Positions 44,734 to 53,449 of a stretch of 64,000 bases of DNA are shown in pieces (positions within the stretch are counted from its first letter, which is position 1; the number at the start of each line of letters is the position of its first letter). The stretch covers positions 1 through 64,000 of the forward strand of contig NZ_JADPKT010000070.1 in the NCBI RefSeq assembly GCF_023074075.1, in the 5' to 3' direction. The translations under genes and the position numbers were made by a program. Under the pieces are notes generated by a model that was not told the origin of the DNA, ran no database searches, and was given only the letters and a program-made list of their open reading frames with translations. The stretch is from Bradyrhizobium sp. 138. Lineage in GTDB: Bacteria > Pseudomonadota > Alphaproteobacteria > Rhizobiales > Xanthobacteraceae.

Positions 44734-46280
44734 ATGACAGACGATTCTGCGACCCAGGACCGGATCTTTGCGGCGCTCACCCATTCCGGCGAGCATCCGG
44801 ACGTCAAGCGGGTCGACACGCACGCGGCTTCGGTGTTCCTCGACGGCAAACGCGCGTTGAAGATCAAGCGCGCCGTGCAGTTTCCGTTCCTCGATTATTC
44901 GACGCTCGAGAAGCGCAAGGCCGCGTGCGAGGAGGAAATCAGGGTCAACCGGCCGCTGGCTCCGCAGATCTATCACCGCGTCGTCGCGATCACCGAGGAG
45001 CCGGACGGATCATTCAAGGTCGATGGCCAGGGCCGTCCGGTGGAATATGCGGTCGACATGTCGCGTTTCGACGAAAACCGGACGCTGGATCATCTGGCAA
45101 AGACCGGCCCGCTGGATACGAAGCTCGCTTCCGCCGCCGCTGACGCGATCGTGGCTTCGCACGGCGCGGCGGCCCGCGCGGACGGCAAAGCATGGGTCGC
45201 CTCCATCCCCGCCTTGATCGGCGGCAACAGTCACGGTCTGCGAGCCGGCGGCCATTTCGACGCGGGAGATATCGAAGAGCTCGGCAAAGCCTCGCACCAG
45301 GCATTCCTGCGTGTTCGTCCCCTGCTCGCAGAGCGAGGCCGGAAGGGCTTCGTGCGCCGCTGCCATGGCGATCTGCATCTCGCAAACATCGTTTTGATCG
45401 AGGACCGGCCCGTGCTGTTCGACGCCATCGAATTCGATGCGCAGATGGCAACCGTCGACGTGCTCTACGATCTCGCATTCACGCTGATGGACCTGCTGCA
45501 CCACGATCAGCCACACGCGGCCAACATCGTCCTGAACCGCTATCTCGCCGCGACGCCGGCGGACAATCTCGACGCGCTCTCGGCCCTGCCGCTGTTCATG
45601 TCCATCCGGGCGGCGATCCGCGCCCAGGTGGCCCTGGCGCGGCTGAAGCCGCCGCATTCCGATGATCCCGACATTCTGGACCAGGCGCGGCGCTATTTTG
45701 ACCTCGCCAGAACGCTGATCCATCCTGCCGCTCCGCACCTGATTGCGGTCGGCGGATTGTCAGGCACCGGCAAGACGGTTTTGGCGCAAGCGCTCGCGCC
45801 CGTCGTCGCACCGCTCCGGGAGCCGTCGTGCTGCGCAGCGACCTTGTCCGTAAGCGGATGTTCGGGGTCGAGGAGACGCACCGCCTGCCGCCGTCCGCTT
45901 ACACACCGGAGCACGCGGCCCGCGTCTACGATACGCTCGCTCAGCATACCAGGCGGGTGCTGGCGCAGGGCTATTCGACGATCATCGACGGCGTGTTCGC
46001 GCGCGAGGACGAACGGGACGCTATCGCCGCACTCGCGCGCGAGCGCAACGTGCCGCTGAACGGACTATTCCTGGTTGCCGACCTCGCGACCCGGCAGATG
46101 CGGATCGGAAGCCGCCGGGGAGACGCATCCGACGCCACGGAAGAGGTTGCCGCGCTGCAGGAGCACTATAATATCGGCCACGTCGGTTGGGCGACCATCG
46201 ATGCATCCGGGACACAAGAGCAAACGCTCCAAAACTGCCGGGACGCGATCGCTGAGGGGCAAATAAGGCAATCCGATTGA
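44734..46280 (+). pseudogene. Phosphotransferase/P-loop kinase fusion with a one-base frameshift
   Basis: The N-terminal part is an aminoglycoside-phosphotransferase-like kinase (RRCHGDLHLANIVLIEDRP contains the catalytic HGDLHLxN, and DAIEFD the metal Asp), and the C-terminal part a P-loop kinase (GGLSGTGKTVLAQAL). In the continuous frame the protein runs into PLREPSCCAATLS and stops at 46059. Adding one base near 45816 (CTCCGGGAG where CTCCCGGGAG is expected) joins it to LRSDLVRKRMFGVEETHRLP and a normal end at 46280, for 515 residues. The gene is 1547 bases, one short of a multiple of three. The loss is in a C/G run, which is a common site of both slippage and sequencing error. Regulated by upstream FNR boxes, by inference. 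Confidence 0.85.
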
Positions 46281-47266
46281 CGCGGGCAAGAATGTCGCGA
46301 CCCACCACAAGCTCGACGGCCGCCAAGCATGCCAAGCCGGCGACACGGCGCAATGCCCTGCCCGCCCGCCTCAGCCCCGGCATGGCCTGCGACACCGCAT
46401 TCCGGATCATCGCGCGCCGCCACCTCGATGCCGTCCTCGCCCAGCATGACGGCACCTGCCGCGGCGATCCCGACGCGCTGCACCAGATCCGGATCGCATT
46501 GACGCATCTGCGCACCGCCATCCGCTTCTTCTCGCCGATGGTCGACGACGCTCTGCGCCCAAATGTCTGGGCCGAACTGAGATGGCTCAACAGCCAGCTC
46601 GGCATGGTGCGGGACCTCGACGTGGCGATCGAGCGGGTCGTCGCCGAGAGCGGCGACGAGCTCGCCGTCATCGCCGAGCTCCAGCACTGGGACGAGAAGC
46701 GCACCGAAAGCCACCGCCTGCTGGCGCGCGCACTGCAATCCGCGCGGTATCGCCGCCTTGTCGAGCAGACCTCGACCTGGATCGAGAGTGGTCCCTGGTC
46801 GACCCGGCGCAGCAAGGAGGCCATTCGATTACGCCGCTGCACGCTCGCCGATCACGCGACGGAGCGGCTGACCGCGTGGGAGACCAAGCTGCTCAAGACA
46901 GCGCGAAAACTCCGCAAGCTCGACGTCGAGAAACGCCACAAGCTGCGGCTTCTCAACAAGCGGATGACCTATTCGATCGAGTCGCTCCAGGACCTGTTTG
47001 CCGGGGAATCGCTGACGAAACAGAAGTCCATCCTGAAGAGATTGCGCAAGGCGCAACGCTCGCTCGGACAATTGAACGACGATGCACGAGGCCAAGCGCT
47101 GGCAGCGTCGTTGAACGGCGCTGGCGTCGATGCGAGCAATCGCTTCCTCGACCGCAAGCGGGAAAAGAAGCTGTTGCAGACGGCCTCAGCGGCCTACCGG
47201 AAACTAGACAAGACCAAGCCCTTCCGCTCCGCGGACCTCGCGCCGAGTTCCGAGCCTGAGGCCTAA
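46277..47266 (+). CDS. CHAD domain protein
   Basis: Up to 329 aa. The CHAD helical domain spans about 35-310, with conserved basic residues and histidines: LHQIRIALTHLRTAIRFFSP at about 65-85 and LHxxRKxxK-like LNKRMTYSIESLQDLF later. CHAD proteins bind polyphosphate through this positive surface. A TTG start at 46277 overlaps the previous stop (TTGA); an ATG at 46292 (MSRPTTSSTAAK) is the alternative. Linked to the upstream kinase, it may be part of a polyphosphate or phosphate-stress response. Confidence 0.88.
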   Translation: MTRARMSRPTTSSTAAKHAKPATRRNALPARLSPGMACDTAFRIIARRHLDAVLAQHDGTCRGDPDALHQIRIALTHLRTAIRFFSPMVDDALRPNVWAELRWLNSQLGMVRDLDVAIERVVAESGDELAVIAELQHWDEKRTESHRLLARALQSARYRRLVEQTSTWIESGPWSTRRSKEAIRLRRCTLADHATERLTAWETKLLKTARKLRKLDVEKRHKLRLLNKRMTYSIESLQDLFAGESLTKQKSILKRLRKAQRSLGQLNDDARGQALAASLNGAGVDASNRFLDRKREKKLLQTASAAYRKLDKTKPFRSADLAPSSEPEA

Positions 47267-47330
47267 AGCGCTATGAGATCGGGATGATTGTCATCACGCT
47301 TTGGATTGTTGTTTGAGCATGATCGTTTTG
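47267..47330. repeat. Intergenic repeat sharing a 16-mer with the repeat at 51.6 kb
   Basis: The stretch contains AAAGCGCTATGAGATCGGG just after the CHAD stop and TTGTTTGAGCATGATC at 47309-47324. The latter is the exact reverse complement of bases 51630-51645. This is a dispersed intergenic element rather than a gene. It separates the converging CHAD and RidA genes. Confidence 0.6.
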
Positions 47331-47346
47331 GCCAAGCCGAGCTGCG

Positions 47347-47811
47347 TCAGCGCGGAATGACGGCGGTGGCCTCGATCTCGACGCGCGCCGCCTTCTCGAC
47401 GAGGCGCACCACCTGTACCAGCGCCATCGCGGGGTAATGCGCGCCGAAGATGGCACGGTAGATCTTGCCGAGCTCCTTCAGGTTGGACAGGTACTCGTCC
47501 ATGTCGACGACGTACCAGGTCAACCGCACGAGATGCTCTGGCCGCGCGCCGGCCTCCGTCAGGATCGCGGCGATGTTGCTTAAGGTCTGGTGCACCTGCG
47601 CGACGAAGCCGTCGGCGAGCCGCTCCTCGGCATCCCAGCCAATCACCCCGCCGGTGACGACGATGCGCCCTTCGGCGGCCATGCCGTTGGCATAGCCCTT
47701 CGGCATCGGCCACCCCGACGGCTGGAGCACCTGCACCCGTGAGCCGTTGTCATCCTCGGCTGCGGTCGGCAGCACGGCGAGCTGCGGGCCTTTCGGCGTC
47801 GTCACGGACAA
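47347..47811 (-). CDS. RidA/YjgF/Rid family protein
   Basis: A 154-aa member of the Rid family, which hydrolyses reactive enamines/imines to ketones and ammonia. Family features are RIVVTGGVIGWDAE, FVAQVHQTLSNIAAILTEAGARPEHLVRLTWYVVDMDEY (a typical central helix-strand), and an end ARVEIEATAVIPR that includes the usual catalytic-pocket region VEIEA. It follows the CoA ligase after 12 bases. The expected product of the pathway monooxygenase-reductase is an enamine (2-amino-enoyl-CoA), so a Rid enzyme is well placed to remove the amino group; this is inference. Confidence 0.9.
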   Translation of the reverse strand: MSVTTPKGPQLAVLPTAAEDDNGSRVQVLQPSGWPMPKGYANGMAAEGRIVVTGGVIGWDAEERLADGFVAQVHQTLSNIAAILTEAGARPEHLVRLTWYVVDMDEYLSNLKELGKIYRAIFGAHYPAMALVQVVRLVEKAARVEIEATAVIPR

Positions 47812-47823
47812 TTCTTCATCCTT

Positions 47824-49515
47824 TCATTCCGCCGCGACGCCTGAGGACGTCACGGCGGCCTGCGCCAATTGCCGTAAGGCAAAGCGCTTCAATTTTCCGG
47901 TCTCGGTCTTCGGGAGTTGCGTCACGAACTCGATGGCGCGCGGATATTTATACGGCGCAATCTCACGTTTGACATGCTCCTGCAACTCGGCCACGAGCTG
48001 CGCGTCAGGCGTCACGCCGGGCGCCGCGATGACATAGGCCTTCACGATCATGCCGCGCGCCTCGTCCGGGGCACCCACCACGCCGCACTCGGCGACCGCC
48101 GGGTGCGTGAGCAGGGCCGCCTCGACGTCGGTGCCCGCGATATTGTAGCCGGCCGAGACGATCATGTCGTCGGAGCGGGACTGGTACCAGAAATAGCCGT
48201 CGCTATCCATCAGATAGGTGTCGCCGGTGATGTTCCAGCCGTTCTGGACGTATTTGCGCTGGCGCTCGTCGGCGAGATAGCGGCAGCCGGTGGGCCCGCG
48301 CACTGCAAGCTTGCCCATCGTGCCCGGCGGCAAATCATGACCATCATCGTCGACGATCTTGGCCTCATAGCCCGGCACGGGTTTTCCGGTGGCACCAGGA
48401 CGAATTTCGTCTTCCGTCGCGCTGATGAAGATGTGCAGCAGCTCGGTCGAACCGATCCCGTCCATCAACTTGATGCCGGTGCCCTTGAACCAGGCGTCGA
48501 AGGTCGGCTTGGGCAGGGTCTCGCCGGCAGAGACGCATTTGCGCAGCGAGGAAATATCGCGCCCGGCAAGCTTGCCGATCATGGCACGATAGGCGGTCGG
48601 GGCCGTGAAACAGACGGTGATCTTGTACTGCTCGATCGCCGTCAGGATGTCGTCGGGCGTCGTCTTCTCCAGCACCACGAAAGAGGCACCAATGTGCATC
48701 GGAAACAGCACGCCGCCGAAGCCGAACGTGAACGCGAGCGGCGCCGAGCCGACGAAGCGATCCGCCTGCTCGGCCCGCAGGATATTGCGCGCATAGCCAT
48801 CGCAGACCGCGAGCATGTCGCGATGGAAATGCATGGTGCCCTTGGGATCGCCTGTCGTTCCCGACGTGAAGGCGATCAGGCAGACGTCGTCGGAGGCGGT
48901 ATCGACGGCCTCGAACTCCGCGCTCGCGTCGGCAATTAGCGCTTCGAGTGTGTCGCCAGGACCGTTGCCCCAATAGACCACTTGCTTGAGACCGGGCGCT
49001 GCGGCCTTCGCCTTCTCCATCTCCTCGGAGAGTTTGCCGTCGCAGAGCGCCAGCGCAATCTCCGCCTTCTGAATCGGATAGGACAGCTCCTTGGCACGCA
49101 GCAACGGCATCGTCGCCACCACGATGCCGCCGGCCTTGATCACCGCGAGATAGGTCGCAACCATCATCGGATTGTTGGCAGAGCGCAACAGCACGCGATT
49201 GCCGGTGACGAGACCGAGCTTGCCGACCAGTACATTGGCGATGCGGTTCACGAGCGCCTGCAGCTCGCGATAGGTGTAGCTGACGGTGGGACTGATGACG
49301 CAGGGGGCGTCCCCATGGCCCTGCTCGACCCAGCGGTCGAGGAAGTAGCTGACGCAATTCAATCGTGGCGGATAGTTCAGCTCCGGCCGCGTGAAGATGA
49401 AGTCGGGCCAGAGCTCGCGCGGCGGCAGATGCTGCTGCGCAAACGTATCGACATGGGTCGTCGCGGCGTTGCCGTCATCCGAGCCCGTGACTTGAACCTT
49501 GGCGGCGTTGGCCAT
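47824..49515 (-). CDS. abmG: 2-aminobenzoate(benzoate)-CoA ligase
   Basis: A 563-aa AMP-forming ligase. The ATP-binding motif is AFTSGTTGDPKGTMHFHRD, adenylate motif GSTELLHIF, and the C-terminal hinge RSDDMIVSAGYNIAGTDVE with the catalytic lysine in PKTETGKLKRF. The opening HLPPRELWPDFIF is typical of the benzoate/2-aminobenzoate ligase branch. AAAGGAG precedes ATG 49515. It is followed by ridA after 12 bases and preceded by an operator-like site (49565-49579). It would activate anthranilate for the flavin monooxygenase/reductase at 53.4 kb. A related aromatic acid cannot be ruled out. Confidence 0.87.
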   Translation of the reverse strand: MANAAKVQVTGSDDGNAATTHVDTFAQQHLPPRELWPDFIFTRPELNYPPRLNCVSYFLDRWVEQGHGDAPCVISPTVSYTYRELQALVNRIANVLVGKLGLVTGNRVLLRSANNPMMVATYLAVIKAGGIVVATMPLLRAKELSYPIQKAEIALALCDGKLSEEMEKAKAAAPGLKQVVYWGNGPGDTLEALIADASAEFEAVDTASDDVCLIAFTSGTTGDPKGTMHFHRDMLAVCDGYARNILRAEQADRFVGSAPLAFTFGFGGVLFPMHIGASFVVLEKTTPDDILTAIEQYKITVCFTAPTAYRAMIGKLAGRDISSLRKCVSAGETLPKPTFDAWFKGTGIKLMDGIGSTELLHIFISATEDEIRPGATGKPVPGYEAKIVDDDGHDLPPGTMGKLAVRGPTGCRYLADERQRKYVQNGWNITGDTYLMDSDGYFWYQSRSDDMIVSAGYNIAGTDVEAALLTHPAVAECGVVGAPDEARGMIVKAYVIAAPGVTPDAQLVAELQEHVKREIAPYKYPRAIEFVTQLPKTETGKLKRFALRQLAQAAVTSSGVAAE

Positions 49516-49564
49516 CGCACGCTCCTTTCAGCATGGATTGCACCCGGCAGCACGATCTGAAAAC

Positions 49565-49579
49565 ATTTTAGGCTTAAAA
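49565..49579 (-). promoter_or_regulatory. Putative MarR operator/promoter of the CoA ligase
   Basis: ATTTTAGGCTTAAAA is a near-palindrome about 50 bases before the ligase start. On the minus strand the context is TTGCGC (possible -35), 17 bases, then AAAAT(G/A) (possible -10). Its core is the exact reverse complement of that in front of the monooxygenase-reductase gene. Confidence 0.6.
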
Positions 49580-49647
49580 CAATTTGGCGCAATAGCGGAT
49601 TTTGGGCATCCCGTGCTTTTTCCTGCGGCAAAAGGATAGGGCGGCGC

Positions 49648-50178
49648 TTACGGCCGGCGGCGCGCGGCCGATTTCTGCGCCGACGCCTTGGTCTTGGCGA
49701 GGAGGCGCATCAATTCGCGCACGTCCTTCGGCGTGAGATCGGCGAAGAGATCGGCGATCCAGGTCTCGTGTTCCGCGGCCATGCGGCGGAACTCGGCGCG
49801 GCCGAGTTTCGTGAGGCGGATCACCTGGACACGACGGTCCGTCTCGGACGTCCGCCGGTCGAGATGGCCGGATTCCACGAGGCGCTCGACCAGACCGGTG
49901 ACGTTACCGTTCGACACCATCATGCGCTTGGAGACATCGGACAGCGTCATGCCATCAGGCGCCTTGTCGAGCTGCGCCATCAGATCGAAGCGGGGCAACG
50001 TGACGTCGAACCGTTGCCGCAGCCGGCCGCGGACCTCGCCCTCGATCAGGGTCGTGCAGGTCAGGAGGCGCAACCACAGCCGAAGCTCGTCGGCGTGGTC
50101 TTCCGGCGTCTCGACGGCCTTGGTCTCGGAATCGAGCATCTCGGTGCAGTCACTCTCGGCGGGCATTGGCGCCGGCAC
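49648..50178 (-). CDS. MarR family transcriptional regulator
   Basis: A 176-aa winged-helix regulator. DNA-binding elements are MTLSDVSKRMMVSNGNVTGLVERLVESGHLDR (recognition helix around SNGNVTGLV) followed by the wing SETDRRVQVIRLTKLG. Members such as BadR-type regulators sense aromatic acyl-CoA thioesters or aromatic acids and release DNA. It lies between the ligase operon and the binding-protein gene, with two copies of the regional AT-rich motif in front of its own start, so autoregulation is likely. Confidence 0.92.
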   Translation of the reverse strand: MPAPMPAESDCTEMLDSETKAVETPEDHADELRLWLRLLTCTTLIEGEVRGRLRQRFDVTLPRFDLMAQLDKAPDGMTLSDVSKRMMVSNGNVTGLVERLVESGHLDRRTSETDRRVQVIRLTKLGRAEFRRMAAEHETWIADLFADLTPKDVRELMRLLAKTKASAQKSAARRRP

Positions 50179-50190
50179 GGATTCCCCAAC

Positions 50191-50206
50191 ATTTTGAGCT
50201 TCAAAT
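50191..50206. promoter_or_regulatory. Putative MarR operator near the marR start
   Basis: ATTTTGAGCTTCAAAT, an almost perfect inverted repeat, starts 13 bases upstream of the MarR start codon. It belongs to the same motif family as the sites at 49.6, 55.8 and 57.6 kb. Confidence 0.55.
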
Positions 50207-50258
50207 AAATTGAAGCCGGCCGCAAGTCCAAAGCTGCAACAATCGACCGAACATGAAT

Positions 50259-50277
50259 TTCTTTAAGCTTCAAATAA
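50259..50277. promoter_or_regulatory. Putative MarR operator in the marR/binding-protein divergent region
   Basis: TTCTTTAAGCTTCAAATAA carries TTTAAGCTT-type inverted symmetry. It is 80 bases from the MarR start and about 140 bases before the binding-protein start, so it can serve both. Confidence 0.55.
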
Positions 50278-50416
50278 CTGGCGCGCCGCTTGCATGCGCG
50301 CTACCCGCTCGGATGGCGACGCCTTGAGCTTGCTTGCCGCGGCAGCCATCATCGGCATAAGCTTGGATTGGAGTACTCGGCCTGCAACGCGCGCCGATAG
50401 TCACGAGGGACAGATC

Positions 50417-51592
50417 ATGAAGATGCAAATGACCTTGGCCGCAGCCACCGTGCTGCTTGGCACCGCGATGACCCCTGCCCTCGCCGAGGAGAAGATCAAG
50501 CTGGGCGTGATCGTGACCCTGTCGGGGCCCGCGGCCGCGCTTGGTCAACAGGTTCGCGACGGCTTTGCACTTGCTGTGAAGGATCTCGGCAGCAAGATGG
50601 GCGGCCGTGACGTCGAGGTCGTCGTGGTCGATGACGAACTGAAGCCGGATGCGGCGGTGACGAAGGTCAAGGGCCTCCTGGAGCGCGACAAGGTCGACTT
50701 CGTGATCGGCCCGATCTTCTCCAACATCCTGCAGGCGATCCACAGACCCATCACGGAATCGAAGACTTTCCTGATCAGCCCCAATGCGGGCCCGTCGACC
50801 TTTGCTGGCAAGGACTGCAATCCATTCTTCTATGTGACGTCCTATCAGAACGATCAGGTGCACGAGATCCTCGGCAAGGTCGCGCAGGACCGTGGCTACA
50901 AGCGGATGTACCTGATGGTGCCGAACTATCAGGCCGGCAAGGATTCGGTGGCGGGCTTCAAGCTCGACTACAAGGGCGAGATCGTCGAGGAATCCTACAT
51001 GCCGCTGAACACGCTGGACTTCCAGCCGGAGCTTTCCAAGATCTCCTCGCAGAAGCCCGATGCACTCTTCACGTTCATGCCGGGCGGCCTCGGCGTCAAT
51101 CTGGTCAAGCAATACCGGCAGGCCGGCCTCGCCGACAGCATCCCGGTGCTCTCGGCCTTCACGGTGGATGAATCGACCTTGCCGGCGCAGCAGGACGCGG
51201 CCGTCGGCATGTTCGGCGGCGCGAACTGGGCGCCCAATCTCGACAATCCCCAGAACAAGAAGTTCGTGGCCGCCTACGAGGCCGCCTACAACAGCGTTCC
51301 CGGCACTTACGCCTCCCAGGCCTACGATACCGCGATGCTGATCGACAGCGCCGTCAAAGCCGTGAAGGGCGATCTTTCCAACAAGGACGCCGTTGGCGCC
51401 GCCTTGAAGAAGGCCGACTTCACCTCGCTGCGCGGGACCTTCAAGTTCAACAACAACAATTATCCGATCCAGGATTTCTACCTGACCAAAGTCGCCAAGC
51501 GTCCGGACGGCAAGTTCCAGACCGAGATCGTGCAGAAGGTGTTTGAGAATTACGGCGACCGCTATGCCAAGGACTGCAAGGCGGCGAACTAA
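50417..51592 (+). CDS. ABC transporter substrate-binding protein (LivK/type I periplasmic fold)
   Basis: A 391-aa exported binding protein. The signal peptide ends at TPALAEE, and the mature start KIKLGVIVTLSGPAAALGQQVRDGF is typical of the branched-chain amino acid/aromatic acid type. GAGGGA eight bases before ATG 50417 fixes the start. No permease or ATPase genes are adjacent. In related aromatic clusters such receptors bind benzoate derivatives, so anthranilate or a related acid is a reasonable ligand. A REP-like palindrome follows directly after the stop. Confidence 0.9.
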   Translation: MKMQMTLAAATVLLGTAMTPALAEEKIKLGVIVTLSGPAAALGQQVRDGFALAVKDLGSKMGGRDVEVVVVDDELKPDAAVTKVKGLLERDKVDFVIGPIFSNILQAIHRPITESKTFLISPNAGPSTFAGKDCNPFFYVTSYQNDQVHEILGKVAQDRGYKRMYLMVPNYQAGKDSVAGFKLDYKGEIVEESYMPLNTLDFQPELSKISSQKPDALFTFMPGGLGVNLVKQYRQAGLADSIPVLSAFTVDESTLPAQQDAAVGMFGGANWAPNLDNPQNKKFVAAYEAAYNSVPGTYASQAYDTAMLIDSAVKAVKGDLSNKDAVGAALKKADFTSLRGTFKFNNNNYPIQDFYLTKVAKRPDGKFQTEIVQKVFENYGDRYAKDCKAAN

Positions 51593-51646
51593 GCATGATC
51601 CGGAAAAGTGCGCAGCGGTTTTCCGAAAAGATCATGCTCAAACAAT
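51593..51646. repeat. REP-like palindrome after the binding-protein gene
   Basis: GCATGATC (51593-51600) and GATCATGC (51630-51637) are inverted, with CGGAAAA and TTTTCCG inside, so the unit forms a long imperfect hairpin that could also terminate transcription. Bases 51630-51645 are the reverse complement of 47309-47324. Confidence 0.7.
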
Positions 51647-51679
51647 AGCCGCGCGTCGCGTTAAGGGAGGACTTCTGCA

Positions 51680-52138
51680 ATGAAGAGCGAAATCACCGGC
51701 ATCACGCGGGCCAATGAGGGCATTCAGGGCATCTCCTGGAACATCCTCGGCCAGACCTATGTGCCGAAGAGCTATGCCGAACACAGCTTCTCCTGGCATG
51801 CGACGCTGCCGCCGGGCACGTTCGTGCCGCCGCACATTCACCCCGACCAGGATGAGTATCTCTACATGCTGGAGGGCAAGCTCGACTTCATGCTCGGCAA
51901 TTCGGAGTCGCAGGCCACCGCCGGCGACCTGATCCGCCTCGGCATGGGCGTGCCGCACGGCATCTTCAACAAGTCGGAGCAGACCGCAAAAGTGCTGTTC
52001 TGGGTCTCGCCGAGCCGCAAGCTGTTCGACCTGTTCTGGGGCCTTCACAACATGAAGGAACAAAAGCCGGAGGACGTGGTGGCGATGGCGGCCGAGTTCA
52101 ACATCCACTTCCTGCCGCCGCCTCCGGGCGCCGGCTAG
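51680..52138 (+). CDS. Cupin domain protein
   Basis: A 152-aa single-domain cupin. The metal motif is spread over PPHIHPDQDEYLYMLEGKLDF (two His, one Glu) and a second part GVPHGIFN (third His). The protein could bind iron or another divalent metal. AGGGAGG about ten bases before ATG 51680 supports the start. Small cupins in aromatic clusters act as dioxygenases, isomerases or carbohydrate-like binding proteins; the exact role is unknown. It converges on the flavin monooxygenase gene, with nine bases between stops. Confidence 0.85.
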   Translation: MKSEITGITRANEGIQGISWNILGQTYVPKSYAEHSFSWHATLPPGTFVPPHIHPDQDEYLYMLEGKLDFMLGNSESQATAGDLIRLGMGVPHGIFNKSEQTAKVLFWVSPSRKLFDLFWGLHNMKEQKPEDVVAMAAEFNIHFLPPPPGAG

Positions 52139-52147
52139 CTGCCTGTC

Positions 52148-53398
52148 TTAAGCGCGCACCGCCGCAAGCCCCGGCACGGCAGCGAAGCCTGCCTTGGTGG
52201 CATAGCCGCGCACGATGGCTTCGCGCTGGGAATAGCTCAGCACGTTGTCGACATTGTCGAATCCATCAGGCGCGAGCTGCTCGACGGCGTCGATGACGCC
52301 CTCGGGACCACCGCGCCGGTTGGAGCGCACGATATCGGCCGTCATCGGCAGCCGCTTCTTCTCATACTCGATCAGCGCCTGGCGCGGATGCTCGGCGCGC
52401 ACCAGCGCATCCGCTAGACAGCGCGCATCGAGGATCGCCTGCGAGGCGCCATTGGAGCCGACCGGATACATGGGATGTGCGGCATCGCCCAGCAGCGTGA
52501 CGCGCCCGGACGACCAGTACGGCAAAGGATCGCGGTCGCAGGTCGGATATTCGTAGAATTCGGGAGTCGCCGAGATCAGGCTCTTCACGTCGATATAGGG
52601 CACCGAGAAGCGCGCGACGTGCGGCATCAGCTCCTCGCGGCGGCCCGGCCGCGACCAGTCTTCCTTCCGCGGCGGCGGCACATTGCCCTCGCCGACCTTC
52701 ACCAGCACCGCCCAATTGGTCAGGCGGCTCGCCGGGCTTGACCCTTCCGCGATCGGATAGATCACCACCTTGGCATTGAGGCCGCCGGCCACGATCATGG
52801 ATTTGCCGGTCAGGAACAGCGGCCAGTCGCGCGCACCGCGCCACAACATCAGGCCGTTCCAGCACGGCGGGCCTTCGTTCGGAAATAGCGTCTCCCGCAC
52901 GCGGGAATGGATGCCGTCGGCACCGATCAGGATATCGCCGCGCGCGGTGTGGACATGGGCGCCCGCTCGATCAAAGAAATAGGCGGTGACGCCGCCCTCG
53001 TCCTGTGTGAACGCACCGAGCCGGCAGCCGGTGTGAATCGCCTCCTGTCCGAGCCGCTCCTCGACCGCGCGATGGATCACGCCCTGGAGGCGGCCGCGGT
53101 GAATCGAGAATTGCGGCACGTCGTGGCCGGCGTCGATGCCGCGGGCTTCGCGCCAGACCTCCTGGCCGTGGCGATTGAGATAATAGAGCTGGTCGGTGCG
53201 GATTGCGACATCGTCGAGCTTCTGCAACAGGCCGAGCCCTGCCAGCTCGCGCATCGCATGCGGCAGCGTATTGATGCCGACGCCGAGCTCGCGGATAGTG
53301 TCGGCCTGCTCGAAGATCTCACATTCAAGGCCGCGCGAGCGCAGCATCAATGCCGTGGTGAGACCACCGATACCGCCACCGATGATAATCGCCTTCAT
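52148..53398 (-). CDS. FAD-dependent monooxygenase (PhzS/salicylate-hydroxylase-like)
   Basis: A 416-aa group A flavoprotein hydroxylase. The FAD-binding GGGIGGLTTALMLRSRG starts at residue 7, the DG motif is ILIGADGIHSRVRETLF, and the ribityl-binding motif is RVTLLGDAAHPMYPVGSNGASQA. It resembles the PhzS/5-methylphenazine-carboxylate monooxygenase group. It follows the monooxygenase-reductase gene after 51 bases on the same strand, so it is the second gene in that transcript and likely hydroxylates an aromatic intermediate or a side compound. Confidence 0.9.
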   Translation of the reverse strand: MKAIIIGGGIGGLTTALMLRSRGLECEIFEQADTIRELGVGINTLPHAMRELAGLGLLQKLDDVAIRTDQLYYLNRHGQEVWREARGIDAGHDVPQFSIHRGRLQGVIHRAVEERLGQEAIHTGCRLGAFTQDEGGVTAYFFDRAGAHVHTARGDILIGADGIHSRVRETLFPNEGPPCWNGLMLWRGARDWPLFLTGKSMIVAGGLNAKVVIYPIAEGSSPASRLTNWAVLVKVGEGNVPPPRKEDWSRPGRREELMPHVARFSVPYIDVKSLISATPEFYEYPTCDRDPLPYWSSGRVTLLGDAAHPMYPVGSNGASQAILDARCLADALVRAEHPRQALIEYEKKRLPMTADIVRSNRRGGPEGVIDAVEQLAPDGFDNVDNVLSYSQREAIVRGYATKAGFAAVPGLAAVRA

Positions 53399-53449
53399 CG
53401 CCCAAACTCCACTCGAAACACAGGCAATGGGTTAACGTGGCACGGGCGG

